Shown in pieces: positions 1 through 8,345 of a DNA stretch of 64,000 nucleotides. This stretch comes from JAJDXW01 sp965223775 (GTDB lineage Bacteria; Pseudomonadota; Gammaproteobacteria; HK1): contig OZ245021.1 of NCBI GenBank assembly GCA_965223775.1, positions 248,001-312,000 on the forward strand. The letters run 5' to 3'. The position numbers and the translations under genes are program-made. The notes under the pieces were generated by a model. It worked only from the letters and a program-made list of their open reading frames with translations, was not told the origin of the DNA and did not search any database. How positions within the stretch are numbered: the first letter of the stretch is position 1; every line of letters starts with the position of its first letter.

Positions 1-2
1 CC

Positions 3-284
3 AAGGGGGCGGTGAAGAACTTCACGACGGGTCTTGCGGCCGAGCTCGCCCCGTACGGCATCCGGGTGAACGCGGTCGCGCCCGGGCTCATCTTCACCCC
101 GCTCAACGAGGCAGGCATCCAGAAGAACCCGGAGCTCCTCGCCCGGTTCATGCAGCACATCCCGCTGGGCCGCCACGGGACGCCGGAGGACATCGCGGGC
201 GCGGTGCTCTTCCTGGTCTCCGACCTCGCGCAGTACGTGACCGGGGTCACCCTCGCGGTGGACGGCGGCTACATGACGGTCTGA
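3..284 (+). CDS. SDR family oxidoreductase, C-terminal part (5' end outside window)
   Basis: This is the tail of a short-chain dehydrogenase/reductase, an NAD(P)-dependent Rossmann enzyme of the cytoplasm. The first codon visible in frame is AAG followed by Gly-Ala-Val, which fits the lysine of the YxxxK catalytic motif, so the cofactor-binding half lies upstream of the window. The segment IRVNAVAPG, the late P-E-D-I-A helix and the ending with VDGGY are all typical of classical SDRs. The GTG codon at 12 is internal and is not a start. The substrate cannot be told from this part. MttB-family and amidotransferase genes follow in the same direction after a 146-bp gap. Confidence 0.9.
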   Translation, partial: KGAVKNFTTGLAAELAPYGIRVNAVAPGLIFTPLNEAGIQKNPELLARFMQHIPLGRHGTPEDIAGAVLFLVSDLAQYVTGVTLAVDGGYMTV

Positions 285-430
285 ATCGTGCGGCGCCCGA
301 CGCGGCCATCGAGCGCGCGCACGCCGGGCCGTGCCGCCCGGTTCACGGCGCCGTGCGGCGCATCGCCGGGGCGAGCGTCCCATGACGGTCCGGGCGGAAC
401 GCACCGCAGGCGGATTCGAAGGCAGGCGGA

Positions 431-1999
431 ATGACCACCGAAGAGAAGCCGGAAGCCACGCGCCGGGGAGGCAGGCGGGGAGGGCACCGCGCCAACCGGC
501 GCGGCTCCGGGCCCGCGATCCGGCAGCTTCCCTGGGAGATCCCGGTCAACCCGGATGCTCCCACCGAGCCGCTCACCGAAGAGCAGGTCCACGCCATCCA
601 CAACGGCGCGATGCGGGTGCTGGAGGAGATCGGCATCGAGTTCCTGAACGAGGAGGCCCGCGAGATCCTCGCCGCCGCCGGGTGCGAGACGAGCCCGGAC
701 GGCGCCAACGTGCGCATGGACCGCGAGCTCGTGATGGAGAAGGTGAAGCTCGCGCCCTCCGAGTTCACGATCACCCCCCGCAACCCGGCGCGGCGGATCC
801 CGATCGGCGGGCGCCACATCGTCTTCGGCAACGTGTCGAGCCCGCCGAACTGCTCCGACCTCGACCGCGGCCGTCGGGTCGGCGACCGCGAGAGCTACCG
901 GGACTTCCTCAAGCTCACCCAGTACTTCAACTGCATCCACTTCGCCGGCGGCTATCCGGTGGAACCGCTGGATATCCACCCGTCCGTGCGCCACCTGGAC
1001 TGTCTCCACGACAAGCTGACCCTCACGGACAAGGTGGTGCACGCCTACTCGCTCGGCCCCGAACGGGTCGAGGACGTGATGGAGATGACCCGGATTGCGG
1101 CCGGACTCACCCACGAGGAGTTCGAGGCCGCGCCGCGCATGTACACCAACATCAACTCGACGTCGCCCCTCAAGCACGACTGGCCGATGCTCGACGGCGC
1201 GATGCGGCTCGCGCGCCGCGGACAGCCCACCGTGGTCAGCCCGTTCACCCTCGCGGGCGCCATGGCGCCGGTGACCCTCGCCGGGGCGGTGACCCAGTTC
1301 GTGGCCGAAGGGCTCGCCGCCATCGTGCTCCTCCAGTGCATCCGCCCCGGCGTTCCCTGCGCCATCGGCTCGTTCACCTCGAACGTGGACATGCGAACCG
1401 GCGCTCCCGCCTTCGGCACCCCCGAGTACATGCGCGCCACCCAGATGTCGGGACAGATGGCCCGCTTCTACGGGCTGCCGCTTCGCGCCTCCAACGCCTG
1501 CGCCGCCAACTGTCCCGACGCCCAGGCGGCGTGGGAGAGCGCCTTCTCGCTGTGGGCGTCGGTGTCCGCGGGGGTCAACGTGGTCTACCACGCGGCGGGC
1601 TGGCTCGAAGGCGGGCTCTGCGCCTCCTACGAGAAGTTCGTGATGGATTGCGAGACCCTCCAGCAGATGATCGCCTACCTCAGGCCGGTTCCCGCTACCG
1701 AGGACGACATCGCGGTCGAGGCGATCCGGGAGGTGGGGCCGAACGGGCATTTCTTCGGGTGTGCGCACACCCAGGAGCGGTACGCGACCGCGTTCTACGG
1801 TCCGTTCCTCTCCGACTGGAGCAACTTCGAGAGCTGGGAGGAGGGCGGCTCGGTCGACACCGCGCGCCGCGCCAACGCGCTCTTCAAGAAGATCCTCGCG
1901 GAGTTCGAGCCACCGCCGTTCGAAGAGGCGCGGCGCGAGGAGCTCGCGGAGTTCGTGGAGCGGCGCAAGCGCGAAGGCGGCGCCCCGACGGACTTCTGA
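431..1999 (+). CDS. MttB-family (trimethylamine methyltransferase-like) corrinoid methyltransferase, non-pyrrolysine
   Basis: The 522-residue protein matches the MttB/COG5598 superfamily, which moves a methyl group from a quaternary or tertiary amine to a corrinoid protein. The first 30 residues are Arg/Gly-rich and probably disordered; the family core starts near residue 48 with PLTEEQVHAIH. The frame has no internal TAG, so it belongs to the pyrrolysine-lacking branch that includes glycine-betaine methyltransferase MtgB, and the substrate need not be trimethylamine. Family-like segments include the TNINSTSPL region near residue 238 and GCAHTQERY near 441. No corrinoid protein or reactivase gene is nearby, so a partner must be encoded elsewhere. 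A glutamine amidotransferase gene follows 65 bp downstream. Confidence 0.88.
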   Translation: MTTEEKPEATRRGGRRGGHRANRRGSGPAIRQLPWEIPVNPDAPTEPLTEEQVHAIHNGAMRVLEEIGIEFLNEEAREILAAAGCETSPDGANVRMDRELVMEKVKLAPSEFTITPRNPARRIPIGGRHIVFGNVSSPPNCSDLDRGRRVGDRESYRDFLKLTQYFNCIHFAGGYPVEPLDIHPSVRHLDCLHDKLTLTDKVVHAYSLGPERVEDVMEMTRIAAGLTHEEFEAAPRMYTNINSTSPLKHDWPMLDGAMRLARRGQPTVVSPFTLAGAMAPVTLAGAVTQFVAEGLAAIVLLQCIRPGVPCAIGSFTSNVDMRTGAPAFGTPEYMRATQMSGQMARFYGLPLRASNACAANCPDAQAAWESAFSLWASVSAGVNVVYHAAGWLEGGLCASYEKFVMDCETLQQMIAYLRPVPATEDDIAVEAIREVGPNGHFFGCAHTQERYATAFYGPFLSDWSNFESWEEGGSVDTARRANALFKKILAEFEPPPFEEARREELAEFVERRKREGGAPTDF

Positions 2000-2064
2000 T
2001 CCCGCTGACACCGCGCCTGCGATCCTGCGTCACTGATCCTGCGCCGCCAACGAGGTAGTCCGGC

Positions 2065-2799
2065 ATGCGGTTCCTGGTCCTGCAGCACATCGACGCCGAG
2101 CACCCCGGCATCCTCCGCGATTTCATGGCCGAGGACGGCGTGCGTTGGGATGCGGTGCGCCTCGACCACGGTGAGGCCATCCCATCGCTGGACGGCTACG
2201 ACGCCATGGTGGTCATGGGCGGGCCGATGGACGTCTGGGACGAGGACGTGCACCCGTGGCTCGCACCGGAGAAGGCCGTCATCGCGGAGGCGGTGCGCGC
2301 GCGGGAGATGCCCTTTCTCGGCGTGTGCCTCGGCCATCAGCTCCTCGCGGATGCGCTGGGGGGCGAGGTCGCGGCCATGCAGTCCCCCGAAGTCGGGATC
2401 CTCGACGTGGAGCTGACCGGCGAAGGCCGCCGCGATCCCGTGATCGGTTCCGCCCCCCGATCCTTCAAGGCGTTGCAGTGGCACGGGGCGGAGGTGACGC
2501 GGTTGCCGCCGGATGCGGTGGTGCTCGCGCGCTCCCCGGTATGCCCGGTCCAGGCGTTCCGGGTCGGCGACTCCGCGTTCGGGATCCAGTATCACGTGGA
2601 GCTGACCGACGCCACGGTACACGAATGGGGGGAGATCCCGGAGTACGCGGCCGCCCTCGAGCGGACCCTGGGGGCGGGCGGACTGGAGCGGATGCAGGCG
2701 GGAGCGAACGCCCACATGCGCGAGTTCAACGACAACGCGCGGCGGCTCCACGATTCGTTCCTGGCCGTGGTGCGGGAGCGTTCCCCCGAGCGCCGATAG
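2065..2799 (+). CDS. class I glutamine amidotransferase (GMP synthase GATase-like)
   Basis: The 244-residue protein is a stand-alone class I glutaminase. It has the oxyanion strand MVVMGGPMDVWDED near residue 49, the nucleophile elbow GVCLGHQ (Cys near 92) and the histidine of the triad in GIQYHVE near 176. It resembles the GMP-synthase-like GATases often found beside catabolic enzymes, some of which act on gamma-glutamyl compounds. No ammonia-accepting domain is fused or adjacent. It lies 65 bp after the MttB-like gene on the same strand and may be co-transcribed. Its real substrate is unknown. Confidence 0.85.
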   Translation: MRFLVLQHIDAEHPGILRDFMAEDGVRWDAVRLDHGEAIPSLDGYDAMVVMGGPMDVWDEDVHPWLAPEKAVIAEAVRAREMPFLGVCLGHQLLADALGGEVAAMQSPEVGILDVELTGEGRRDPVIGSAPRSFKALQWHGAEVTRLPPDAVVLARSPVCPVQAFRVGDSAFGIQYHVELTDATVHEWGEIPEYAAALERTLGAGGLERMQAGANAHMREFNDNARRLHDSFLAVVRERSPERR

Positions 2800-2886
2800 A
2801 TCGGTTCGCGGGCCCGCCCGCCCGGCCCGCCCGGCCAGCGGCGGTCGTGGACGCGCGGGGCGTCGCGGCGTATCCTTCGCGCCCTC

Positions 2887-2963
2887 GCGCCCGTAGCTCA
2901 GCCGGATAGAGTGTTGGCCTCCGAAGCCAAAGGTCACAGGTTCGAATCCTGTCGGGCGCGCCA
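2887..2963 (+). tRNA. tRNA-Arg (anticodon CCG), CCA end encoded
   Basis: The sequence folds as a full cloverleaf. The acceptor GCGCCCG (2887-2893) pairs with CGGGCGC (2953-2959), followed by discriminator G and an encoded CCA. The anticodon arm TTGGC-CTCCGAA-GCCAA gives anticodon CCG. The T arm has GGTTCGAATCC. DNA just downstream carries an AlpA-type excisionase/regulator gene and other accessory genes, which suggests this tRNA served as an integration site. I found no second copy of its 3' end in the window. Confidence 0.96.
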
Positions 2964-3197
2964 CTCACCGCCGTGAATCGCACCCTATATATATGTGTTG
3001 ATTGGGAGTTTTTCTGGAGGCTCTCTTGGCACGTCTCCCGCGCGCCTCCAATCCGCCCCCAAGCAGGGGGGGGGTAGCTGAAGGTCAAGAACAGAGGAGG
3101 AGGGACGGGATCAGGCGAGTGGAGCGTGTCCGAGGGCCCAATCCTGAAGCCACTGCTGGGCCCGGGCTGATGATGGTGCCAACGTCCGAACATGAGA

Positions 3198-3223
3198 AAG
3201 GGCGGTGAAGACTCACCGCCCTT
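3198..3223 (-). terminator. Rho-independent terminator after the AlpA gene
   Basis: A perfect 11-bp stem (AAGGGCGGTGA with its complement) closes a 4-nt loop. Read on the minus strand it is followed by TTTC and sits about 60 nt past the stop of the AlpA-like gene, so it most likely ends that transcript. Confidence 0.7.
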
Positions 3224-3283
3224 CCATTGCGCGAGCCACACAGCGAGGCTCGGGACGACCACGCCTCGCAGGTGGCCGCTCGG

Positions 3284-3865
3284 TCAAGCCGTGGAACGGT
3301 TACCGTCCGGCGGCGAAGGCAGCTGGCGCTCACCGGAGATCTTGAGGGAGAGGGCAACGCGGCCCCGCAGCCACTCGTCGATCTCGTGCTCCAGCCACCG
3401 CCGCGCGCACTGCCTCAAGGGGACTGGTGCGGGGAAGCAACCCAAGTCGATGAGCCGGTAGATCTGGCTCGACTTGAGTCCCACCCGGTTCTCTACAGCA
3501 GACAGCTTGAGCAGACGCATCCCGGTCGGGTAGTCCCCGAGTGCCATCTCCGGGGTCCAATGCGGGAACGTGACCGAGTCGCGCAGCCTGGTCATCTGCG
3601 ACCGGAGATCCATCCGGGATCCGATCCAGGCGTCGACGACGTGCTCGTACTGCCCGCGTGCCCGGTCGCTCAGGCAGATGTTGGGCGGTGCGAGCGCCAA
3701 GTCGATCTGCTTGTAAAAGCAGGATCGAGACACGGTGGTCCGCTCCAAGATTTCCGGCACGCGGAGGATGGGGCTGGTTGACGTGTGATTTTCGGTATGT
3801 GCAGTGCCCGGAGGCCACGCCGGAGACGAGTAGAACGAAGGCAGAGAACGCACCGAGGAAAGCAA
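3284..3865 (-). CDS. tandem double AlpA-type helix-turn-helix regulator
   Basis: The 193-residue product carries two AlpA/excisionase-like winged HTH modules in a row. The first is near residues 33-85 (ILRVPEILERTTVSRSCFYK ... DAWIGSR) and the second near 114-168 (LLKLSAVENRVGLKSSQIYR ... DEWLRGR). AlpA proteins are small DNA-binding activators or excisionases of integrated elements and normally have a single module of about 70 residues, so the tandem form is unusual. The gene is the first one beside tRNA-Arg, as expected for an integrated element, but no integrase remains. The start is uncertain: the first 30 residues are not conserved-looking, and a better ribosome-binding site precedes an ATG at 3884 in another frame. 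Confidence 0.72.
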   Translation of the reverse strand: MLSSVRSLPSFYSSPAWPPGTAHTENHTSTSPILRVPEILERTTVSRSCFYKQIDLALAPPNICLSDRARGQYEHVVDAWIGSRMDLRSQMTRLRDSVTFPHWTPEMALGDYPTGMRLLKLSAVENRVGLKSSQIYRLIDLGCFPAPVPLRQCARRWLEHEIDEWLRGRVALSLKISGERQLPSPPDGNRSTA

Positions 3866-4572
3866 CGGGAATGGATCGGATCATGGTTCGTGCTCCTTGC
3901 CAAGCGGCTCGAACACCCCGGCGACGGCGCCGAGGGGCATGGGAGGTTGGATGTGCAGGGGCGGTATATACGACACGACGAGAGTCCTGCATAGGCAAGG
4001 AATCGAACTGGGGCGCGCAGGACGGCGGCAAAGGGAGCGTGCGCGGCAGAGCTTCGCGCGCGAAGAACAAAGAGGGCAACGACCGTCCTGGGCCGCCACC
4101 GGGCCATGCGTGCCCGGTCCGGCACGCGCGTGTGAACACGCGGGCGGGCGGTCTGGCTGGATATGGGCCGAATCTCGGATCGGGACCGTGCTCGATGGGG
4201 GCGTCCAACCGCCTGAGCTCCTCAGAGCCTCTCCAGCGGGCGCAAGAGCCCGACGGGCTTCCCCCTACGCCGAGAGGAGAAATCCTGGAGCGAACGACGT
4301 GATGGCCCTTCTCGCGCGGCAAAGGAGGCGAGAACGGCGACCTGAGCAATCACCCCGTAGAGACGAGCCCGGTGCCAGCGACGTTGGGCGGAACGGTCGC
4401 GGGCACATTCGGGACTCAGCGCGTCTCCTCCAATCCGCCTATCGCGGGACAGCCTCGAATTGTCGAACTAAATCCGATCCACTCAGCCACTCGGCGAGAG
4501 CCCTCGCCGTGGCCTCGTGTCCGCCCGTTCGCAACGCGCACTCCCACACGACGGCGACCTGCGCGAGCTTCC
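3866..4572. other. about 700 bp without a recognisable gene
   Basis: No reading frame here has recognisable protein features apart from one oddity. A minus-strand ATG at 3884-3882 has a strong AAGGAG site 9 nt upstream and starts a signal-peptide-like run of about 25 hydrophobic residues, but it then runs out of frame through the AlpA gene. The stretch also holds the first copy of a 109-bp dispersed repeat (4209-4317). It looks like decayed island DNA. Confidence 0.5.
4209..4317 (+). repeat. 109-bp dispersed direct repeat, copy 1
   Basis: This stretch, from CCGCCTGAGCTCCTCAGAGC to CCTTCTCGCGC, recurs at 6424-6532 in the same orientation and at exactly the same length. The first 35 bp are almost identical and the middle has diverged. 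Each copy contains the internal palindrome GAGCTCCTCAGAGC-like motif. Neither copy lies in a recognised gene. Confidence 0.75.
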
Positions 4573-4929
4573 TCACGGCCGCCGGCGAACCAAGCGACTT
4601 CGGAACCAAGACGCAAGATCGTCGTATCCGAGGTCGCCCCGCGCGACGGCGACCAGCATTTCGACGACCGCGTCGTCGTCCTCCTCCAACGAGTACCCGC
4701 TTCGTTGAACAAGCAGCTCCACGAGGTAGAGCGCCGTGCGCTTGTTCCCGTCCACGAATCCATGATTCGAGACCACGGCATGGACCAACGCCGCCGCTTT
4801 CTGGTAGATGAAGCGGTGGTAGCCGTGGTACGGACGCGCCAAAGCGGACTCGATCACGTCCGCGTTCAGGATCCCCGCCGCGCCGCCGCTGCGAAGGGCG
4901 GCTTCGTGCCCACGAATGGCATCGTGCAA
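4573..4929 (-). CDS. Doc-type (Fic/DOC family) toxin
   Basis: The 118-residue protein is a death-on-curing Fic-fold toxin. It has the Doc motif HGFVDGNKRT near residues 54-63, where the Lys in place of the Fic Gly marks Doc kinases that phosphorylate EF-Tu (family knowledge). The helix IESALARP near residue 27 is also typical. Only a TTG start (4929) follows the preceding stop closely; the frame is open further upstream and adds a Doc-like lead-in, so the true start may overlap the previous gene. No Phd antitoxin is present; the gene directly upstream is an unrecognised protein ending at 4949. The toxin could be orphaned or could have an unusual partner. Confidence 0.82.
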   Translation of the reverse strand: MHDAIRGHEAALRSGGAAGILNADVIESALARPYHGYHRFIYQKAAALVHAVVSNHGFVDGNKRTALYLVELLVQRSGYSLEEDDDAVVEMLVAVARGDLGYDDLASWFRSRLVRRRP

Positions 4930-4948
4930 AGTGACGCGGTAGTGCCGT

Positions 4949-5803
4949 CTAGCGATCTGCGAGCGCCTCCATCGCCTTGCGTCGCTTCACCGACGTGTCC
5001 TGGATGATCCGTTCGGACTCGGGTGAGGTGTACCGGACCGGCACGCACACCATGAACGCGGAGTCCGGCCGCCGGTATCCCTGGACGTGCAGGGTATATT
5101 CGTCGTCCCCGAGGCCGCGTTCGGAAAACGTTGCCGACGCGTGGGGAAACACGCGTCGTACCAGGTCCATCAAGTCACCCTGAGGCTCCTTCCAGGCAAT
5201 GACATGAAGGGTCTTTCCGTCCGTGACCGGCAACCGGCCGAGCACGAGGTGCGGGACATGCCCCCGCATGTTCCTGCCAGCGTCGACGATGAAGAAGGCA
5301 ACCACCACCACCTTCTCCGGGTGCCCCACGATCAGCAGTTCGTCCTTCCTGCCCCGCTTCGGAACATCCGCCGGGTCCAGTCCGACACCCCACGGAGGAA
5401 ACAGGAGCGAGAACGTTGCGATGGCGTTCGTATCAAAGTCCGGTTCCGTCCACACGTTCCCGAACCGGTTGTCCACGCCGACGCTCTTCGCGACCTCACT
5501 GCGGATGGAGATGTGCCCTCGCCCGGAGGCATGGAGGCTGACCTTCTCGGCGTCGGGACTGTCGCGGCAGTACACATACGCATCCCCCTTCGCGCCGACG
5601 TCTACCCCCCAGCGGTTCGAGAACTTCTCGTCACTCCTCATCACCGAGAAGTTGAGCGGTCCGCGCGAAAGCGGCAACTCCAACGGCTTGCTCCTGCGGG
5701 TAAGGGAAACAACCTGCATGCAGTCCGAGTCGAAGCGGATCTGGCTGAAGTCGAAGTCGGTCAATGTCGGCACCGAAGCTCGGATTGAGGAGCCTGGGGC
5801 CAT
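4949..5803 (-). CDS. unrecognised protein next to the Doc toxin gene
   Basis: I do not recognise this protein of about 284 residues. The frame opens at 5905, but the first 34 residues look unstructured, so the ATG at 5803 is preferred, weakly. It has no signal peptide or clear membrane span. A stretch rich in aliphatic residues (VVVVAFFIVDAG near residue 165 of the short form) and the charged C-terminus KRRKAMEALADR are visible. Its stop lies about 20 nt before the Doc start and may overlap an upstream Doc extension, so the two are probably one transcript. Position suggests, but does not prove, a role as Doc partner. Confidence 0.6.
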   Translation of the reverse strand: MAPGSSIRASVPTLTDFDFSQIRFDSDCMQVVSLTRRSKPLELPLSRGPLNFSVMRSDEKFSNRWGVDVGAKGDAYVYCRDSPDAEKVSLHASGRGHISIRSEVAKSVGVDNRFGNVWTEPDFDTNAIATFSLLFPPWGVGLDPADVPKRGRKDELLIVGHPEKVVVVAFFIVDAGRNMRGHVPHLVLGRLPVTDGKTLHVIAWKEPQGDLMDLVRRVFPHASATFSERGLGDDEYTLHVQGYRRPDSAFMVCVPVRYTSPESERIIQDTSVKRRKAMEALADR

Positions 5804-5968
5804 TCTACGCTCGGCGCCGGGGTCGGCAGCCAACCTCCGACTCGTATTCGCTACCATCCCGGCCCCGAGCTTCGGAGGCCGACATGGTGATCGTGCTTCA
5901 TCCATCGCTGCAACGCGCCCTCGTCGCGTACGGGGCCGGGGCCATCCTCGCAGGCGGTCACCTACGCG

Positions 5969-6340
5969 ATGAGCCTCGGCGACGCCTGGTCCTTGCTGGG
6001 GAGCGGTGGAGGAGCCTTCATCGTGGCCGGGGCGCTTGGGCTGGTGCGACGCACCTTCGCGATGAGGGCACGGAGCGCCGAAGAGCTCGAGTTCCGCCGA
6101 CTCGTGCTCGGCATCGCAGCGCTCGCCGCCGCGCTCGGAGCCGCGTTGTTCATGTTGTCAATCGCGAGGTGGCAGACCGACTTGGTGCCAGCGACGTTCC
6201 TCGCAACGGCCGCAGCTGCCGGCGTGGTGAATCTGGCAGCGGCGTGGCGCGCAGTCCTTCGCCTCGCGAGCTACCTCGAGCCGCCACGCAAGTCCGCGCG
6301 CGACGGGCACGACGGGGACGGTGGGCAAGGCGGAGGATGA
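5969..6340 (+). CDS. small integral membrane protein, unknown function
   Basis: The 123-residue product has three hydrophobic spans, near residues 14-30, 44-65 and 72-95, separated by short Arg-rich loops. It ends in a polar, Gly/Asp-rich tail. No family is recognised. It is divergent from the unknown/Doc genes and could be independent. A 109-bp repeat copy lies just beyond its end. Composition and the clear span pattern argue for a real gene, though the start among nearby ATGs is uncertain. Confidence 0.5.
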   Translation: MSLGDAWSLLGSGGGAFIVAGALGLVRRTFAMRARSAEELEFRRLVLGIAALAAALGAALFMLSIARWQTDLVPATFLATAAAAGVVNLAAAWRAVLRLASYLEPPRKSARDGHDGDGGQGGG

Positions 6341-6423
6341 GGCGGACCGCGCAAGCGCCGCGGGCCCGAGTCACACCATCGAGCGCCGAAGCCTCCCCGG
6401 CCGGCGTTCAAGCGCGGCGCCGG

Positions 6424-6532
6424 CCGCCTGAGCTCCTCAGAGCCTCTCCAACGGGCGCAGGAGCCGGCCGCGCTTCCACCGGCTCCGAAGGGAGAAAACC
6501 TGGAGAAAACGACGGGAGAGGCCTTCTCGCGC
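6424..6532 (+). repeat. 109-bp dispersed direct repeat, copy 2
   Basis: This is the partner of 4209-4317, with the same orientation and length and the best match in the first 35 bp. The 274-bp stretch between the genes at 6340 and 6615 holds nothing else that I recognise. Confidence 0.75.
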
Positions 6533-6614
6533 ATCCTGAGGGAAGAGACGGCCCGAGTTCAGAGGACCGTGGACTCGATCGGCGCCATGTGCGCGACCCA
6601 GTAAACTGGGCCAG

Positions 6615-6860
6615 GTGCACGCGCTTCCTGGAGACGACGACCGCCTGCGCGAACTCCTCGAGCGACGAGGGGCCGCGTACCCGGGGGTGGGCGACTGGAG
6701 GCGCGTGGTGTTCGCGATCCGGAACACCACCTGCGAGGAACGCGAACGGGCCGAGAGCCACGGCCTCGACATCGTCTTCGACCGCTCAGGACACCCTTCC
6801 CTGAGGCTCGACCACGAGGAGCTCGCGCTCGCGCGCGTTGCTCGTGCTCGAGACGGGTAA
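6615..6860 (+). CDS. small unknown protein, first of two tandem paralogous units
   Basis: The 81-residue frame starts with GTG. No family is recognised. Its second half (ERAESHGLDIVFDRSG ... EELALARVARAR) resembles the segment just downstream at about 6960-7080 (EAERAGRDLVIKDDEG ... EELAVMRESEAR). Such a protein-level repeat would be unlikely in random frames. The last 23 bp overlap the next open frame, as in translationally coupled genes. It may belong with the nuclease-like gene that follows. Confidence 0.4.
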   Translation: MHALPGDDDRLRELLERRGAAYPGVGDWRRVVFAIRNTTCEERERAESHGLDIVFDRSGHPSLRLDHEELALARVARARDG

Positions 6861-7215
6861 CGAGCGGATGTACAGGGCCGAGGCGAGCCCGACGGAGGTC
6901 CAGTTGTGGTCGGTATTCCGGCGCCACGCCCTGGCCATGAAGTGGGCGAGCGAGGACGAGCGTAACGAGGCCGAACGCGCCGGGCGCGACCTCGTCATCA
7001 AGGACGACGAAGGGCACGCGATCGCGACCGTCTCCGCGGAGGAGCTCGCCGTGATGCGAGAAAGCGAGGCGCGGGTGCTCGGCGGACCACCGACAGTGGC
7101 GCAGAAGGGACCGATCGCGCCTACCATAGCGTCCGCCAGCGCGACAACCGAGCGTTGCCGCGGGTGGGGAGGTCAGGAAACGCCGATCCAGTGCAGGAGA
7201 ATCGAGGGTGGAGAT
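6838..7215 (+). other. second tandem unit, in frame with the following nuclease gene
   Basis: From the ATG at 6838 the frame encodes a charged helical segment paralogous to the 6615-6860 product, then about 45 low-complexity residues, and runs without a stop into the nuclease-like frame at 7216. Either it is an N-terminal extension of that protein or its own stop has been lost. The nuclease family normally begins near 7216. Confidence 0.35.
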
Positions 7216-8303
7216 ATGGCGAACGACTTCAGGATATGGGAAATCGACGACTCATCGAAGGCAGCAAGCCCGTTGAAATCGACCAATCGGGTGGAAACAG
7301 AGGAGTCGTTGGAGGAGGTACTGGTCCAGAACCCGGACGTTCTGATGCCGAATCTGACCCTCGTGGGCCGTCAGACGCAGACCGACAGCGGAGTTCTCGA
7401 TCTGCTCGGCGTGGACGCGAAGGCAGGCTCGTCGTGTTCGAGCTGAAGCGCGAAACGCTGACGAGGGACGCAGTGGCCCAGATCATCGACTACTGCTCCT
7501 ATCTGGAGTCTTTTTCGGAAGCCGACCTTGCGAGCTACATCGCCCAGCACTCGGGCAGGGACGGTGTCGCCAAGATTGACGACTTCGAAGCTTGGTACAG
7601 CGACCGGCAGGGAGGCAAGGAGCTGAGCGATCTGAGGCCGACGAGAATGGTGCTGGTCGGTCTCGGCGTCGACACCAAGGCGACCCGGATGGTCGAATTC
7701 CTGGCCGAGAGGGGGGTGGACATCTCACTTTTGACGTTCCACGGGTATCTGTACAAAGGCAGAACGCTTCTCGCCAGGCAGGAGGAGCGAGCGGCAGACA
7801 CTGGCGGCGTCGGCCGTCGACGAATGCCCTCCGACGCGGAGCTTCGCAAGGCGCACGCCGAGCGGGCGAGGGAATTGGACATCGAAAGCCTGTGGCAGGA
7901 GGCGGTCAACGCGCTGAGCATCGGGTCCAGCGGCAAGGCAGTGAAGTTGGGCATCACCTTCTTTCTCCCCAGGATCAGACTATCCAAGAATGTCAATGTT
8001 TACGGCTCCCACTCGTTGGTCATCGACGCGTCGGGCAAGATGCGCGTGACCTTCTTCCCCGCCGCGGTCCATGTATGTCCGGAGAAGTTTGACGAATTGC
8101 GCAAAACGATTCCGTTCGAATTGGAGAAGCCGCCCAACGCTCCGACGACCGACCAAATCCGGGAGCAGTGGTTCTGTCGGTTGGACAGGGAAGTCTGGAA
8201 CGCCCACAGGGAGGCGCTTACAGCCCTTACGAGAGACGTGCATGAAGCTTGGGAAAAGGCCAGGCGAAGGGGGATCCCCCTGGAGGCCGGAGACGTGTCC
8301 TGA
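7216..8303 (+). pseudogene. NucS/DUF91-like nuclease, disrupted by a one-base frameshift
   Basis: The first 69 codons encode a typical start (NDFRIWEID ... LEEVLVQNPDVL ... LVGRQTQT ... GVLDLLGVDAK), with the metal-binding Asp near residue 62. The frame then runs to a stop at 7446, while the catalytic ELKR motif continues in another frame (RLVVFELKRETLTRDAVAQI). Adding one G after 7422 restores one protein of about 362 residues. The family cleaves DNA with a PD-(D/E)xK-type site; the C-terminal half is not recognised. A real deletion and a sequencing or assembly error cannot be told apart here. The gene lies in the decayed island next to a GNAT relic. Confidence 0.75.
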
Positions 8304-8345
8304 CTCCAGCGCTCCAATTGTCGTCGGTGGAGCAACGCGCCCGCC

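Noticed and set aside
431..1999. Pyrrolysine codon in the MttB-like gene
   Set aside because: No in-frame TAG occurs before the stop, so this is the ordinary non-pyrrolysine branch.
269..2011. Very long minus-strand open frame (580 codons) opposite the MttB-like gene
   Set aside because: It is a GC-rich shadow: composition is His/Arg/Gly/Val-biased, with no domain, and the plus strand has a clear family protein. The same holds for other long antisense frames, for example 10380-11756, 48615-50195 and 50413-52482.
2808..2860. GC-rich CCCGCC repeats before tRNA-Arg as a regulatory repeat
   Set aside because: Short, irregular and expected in DNA of this composition.
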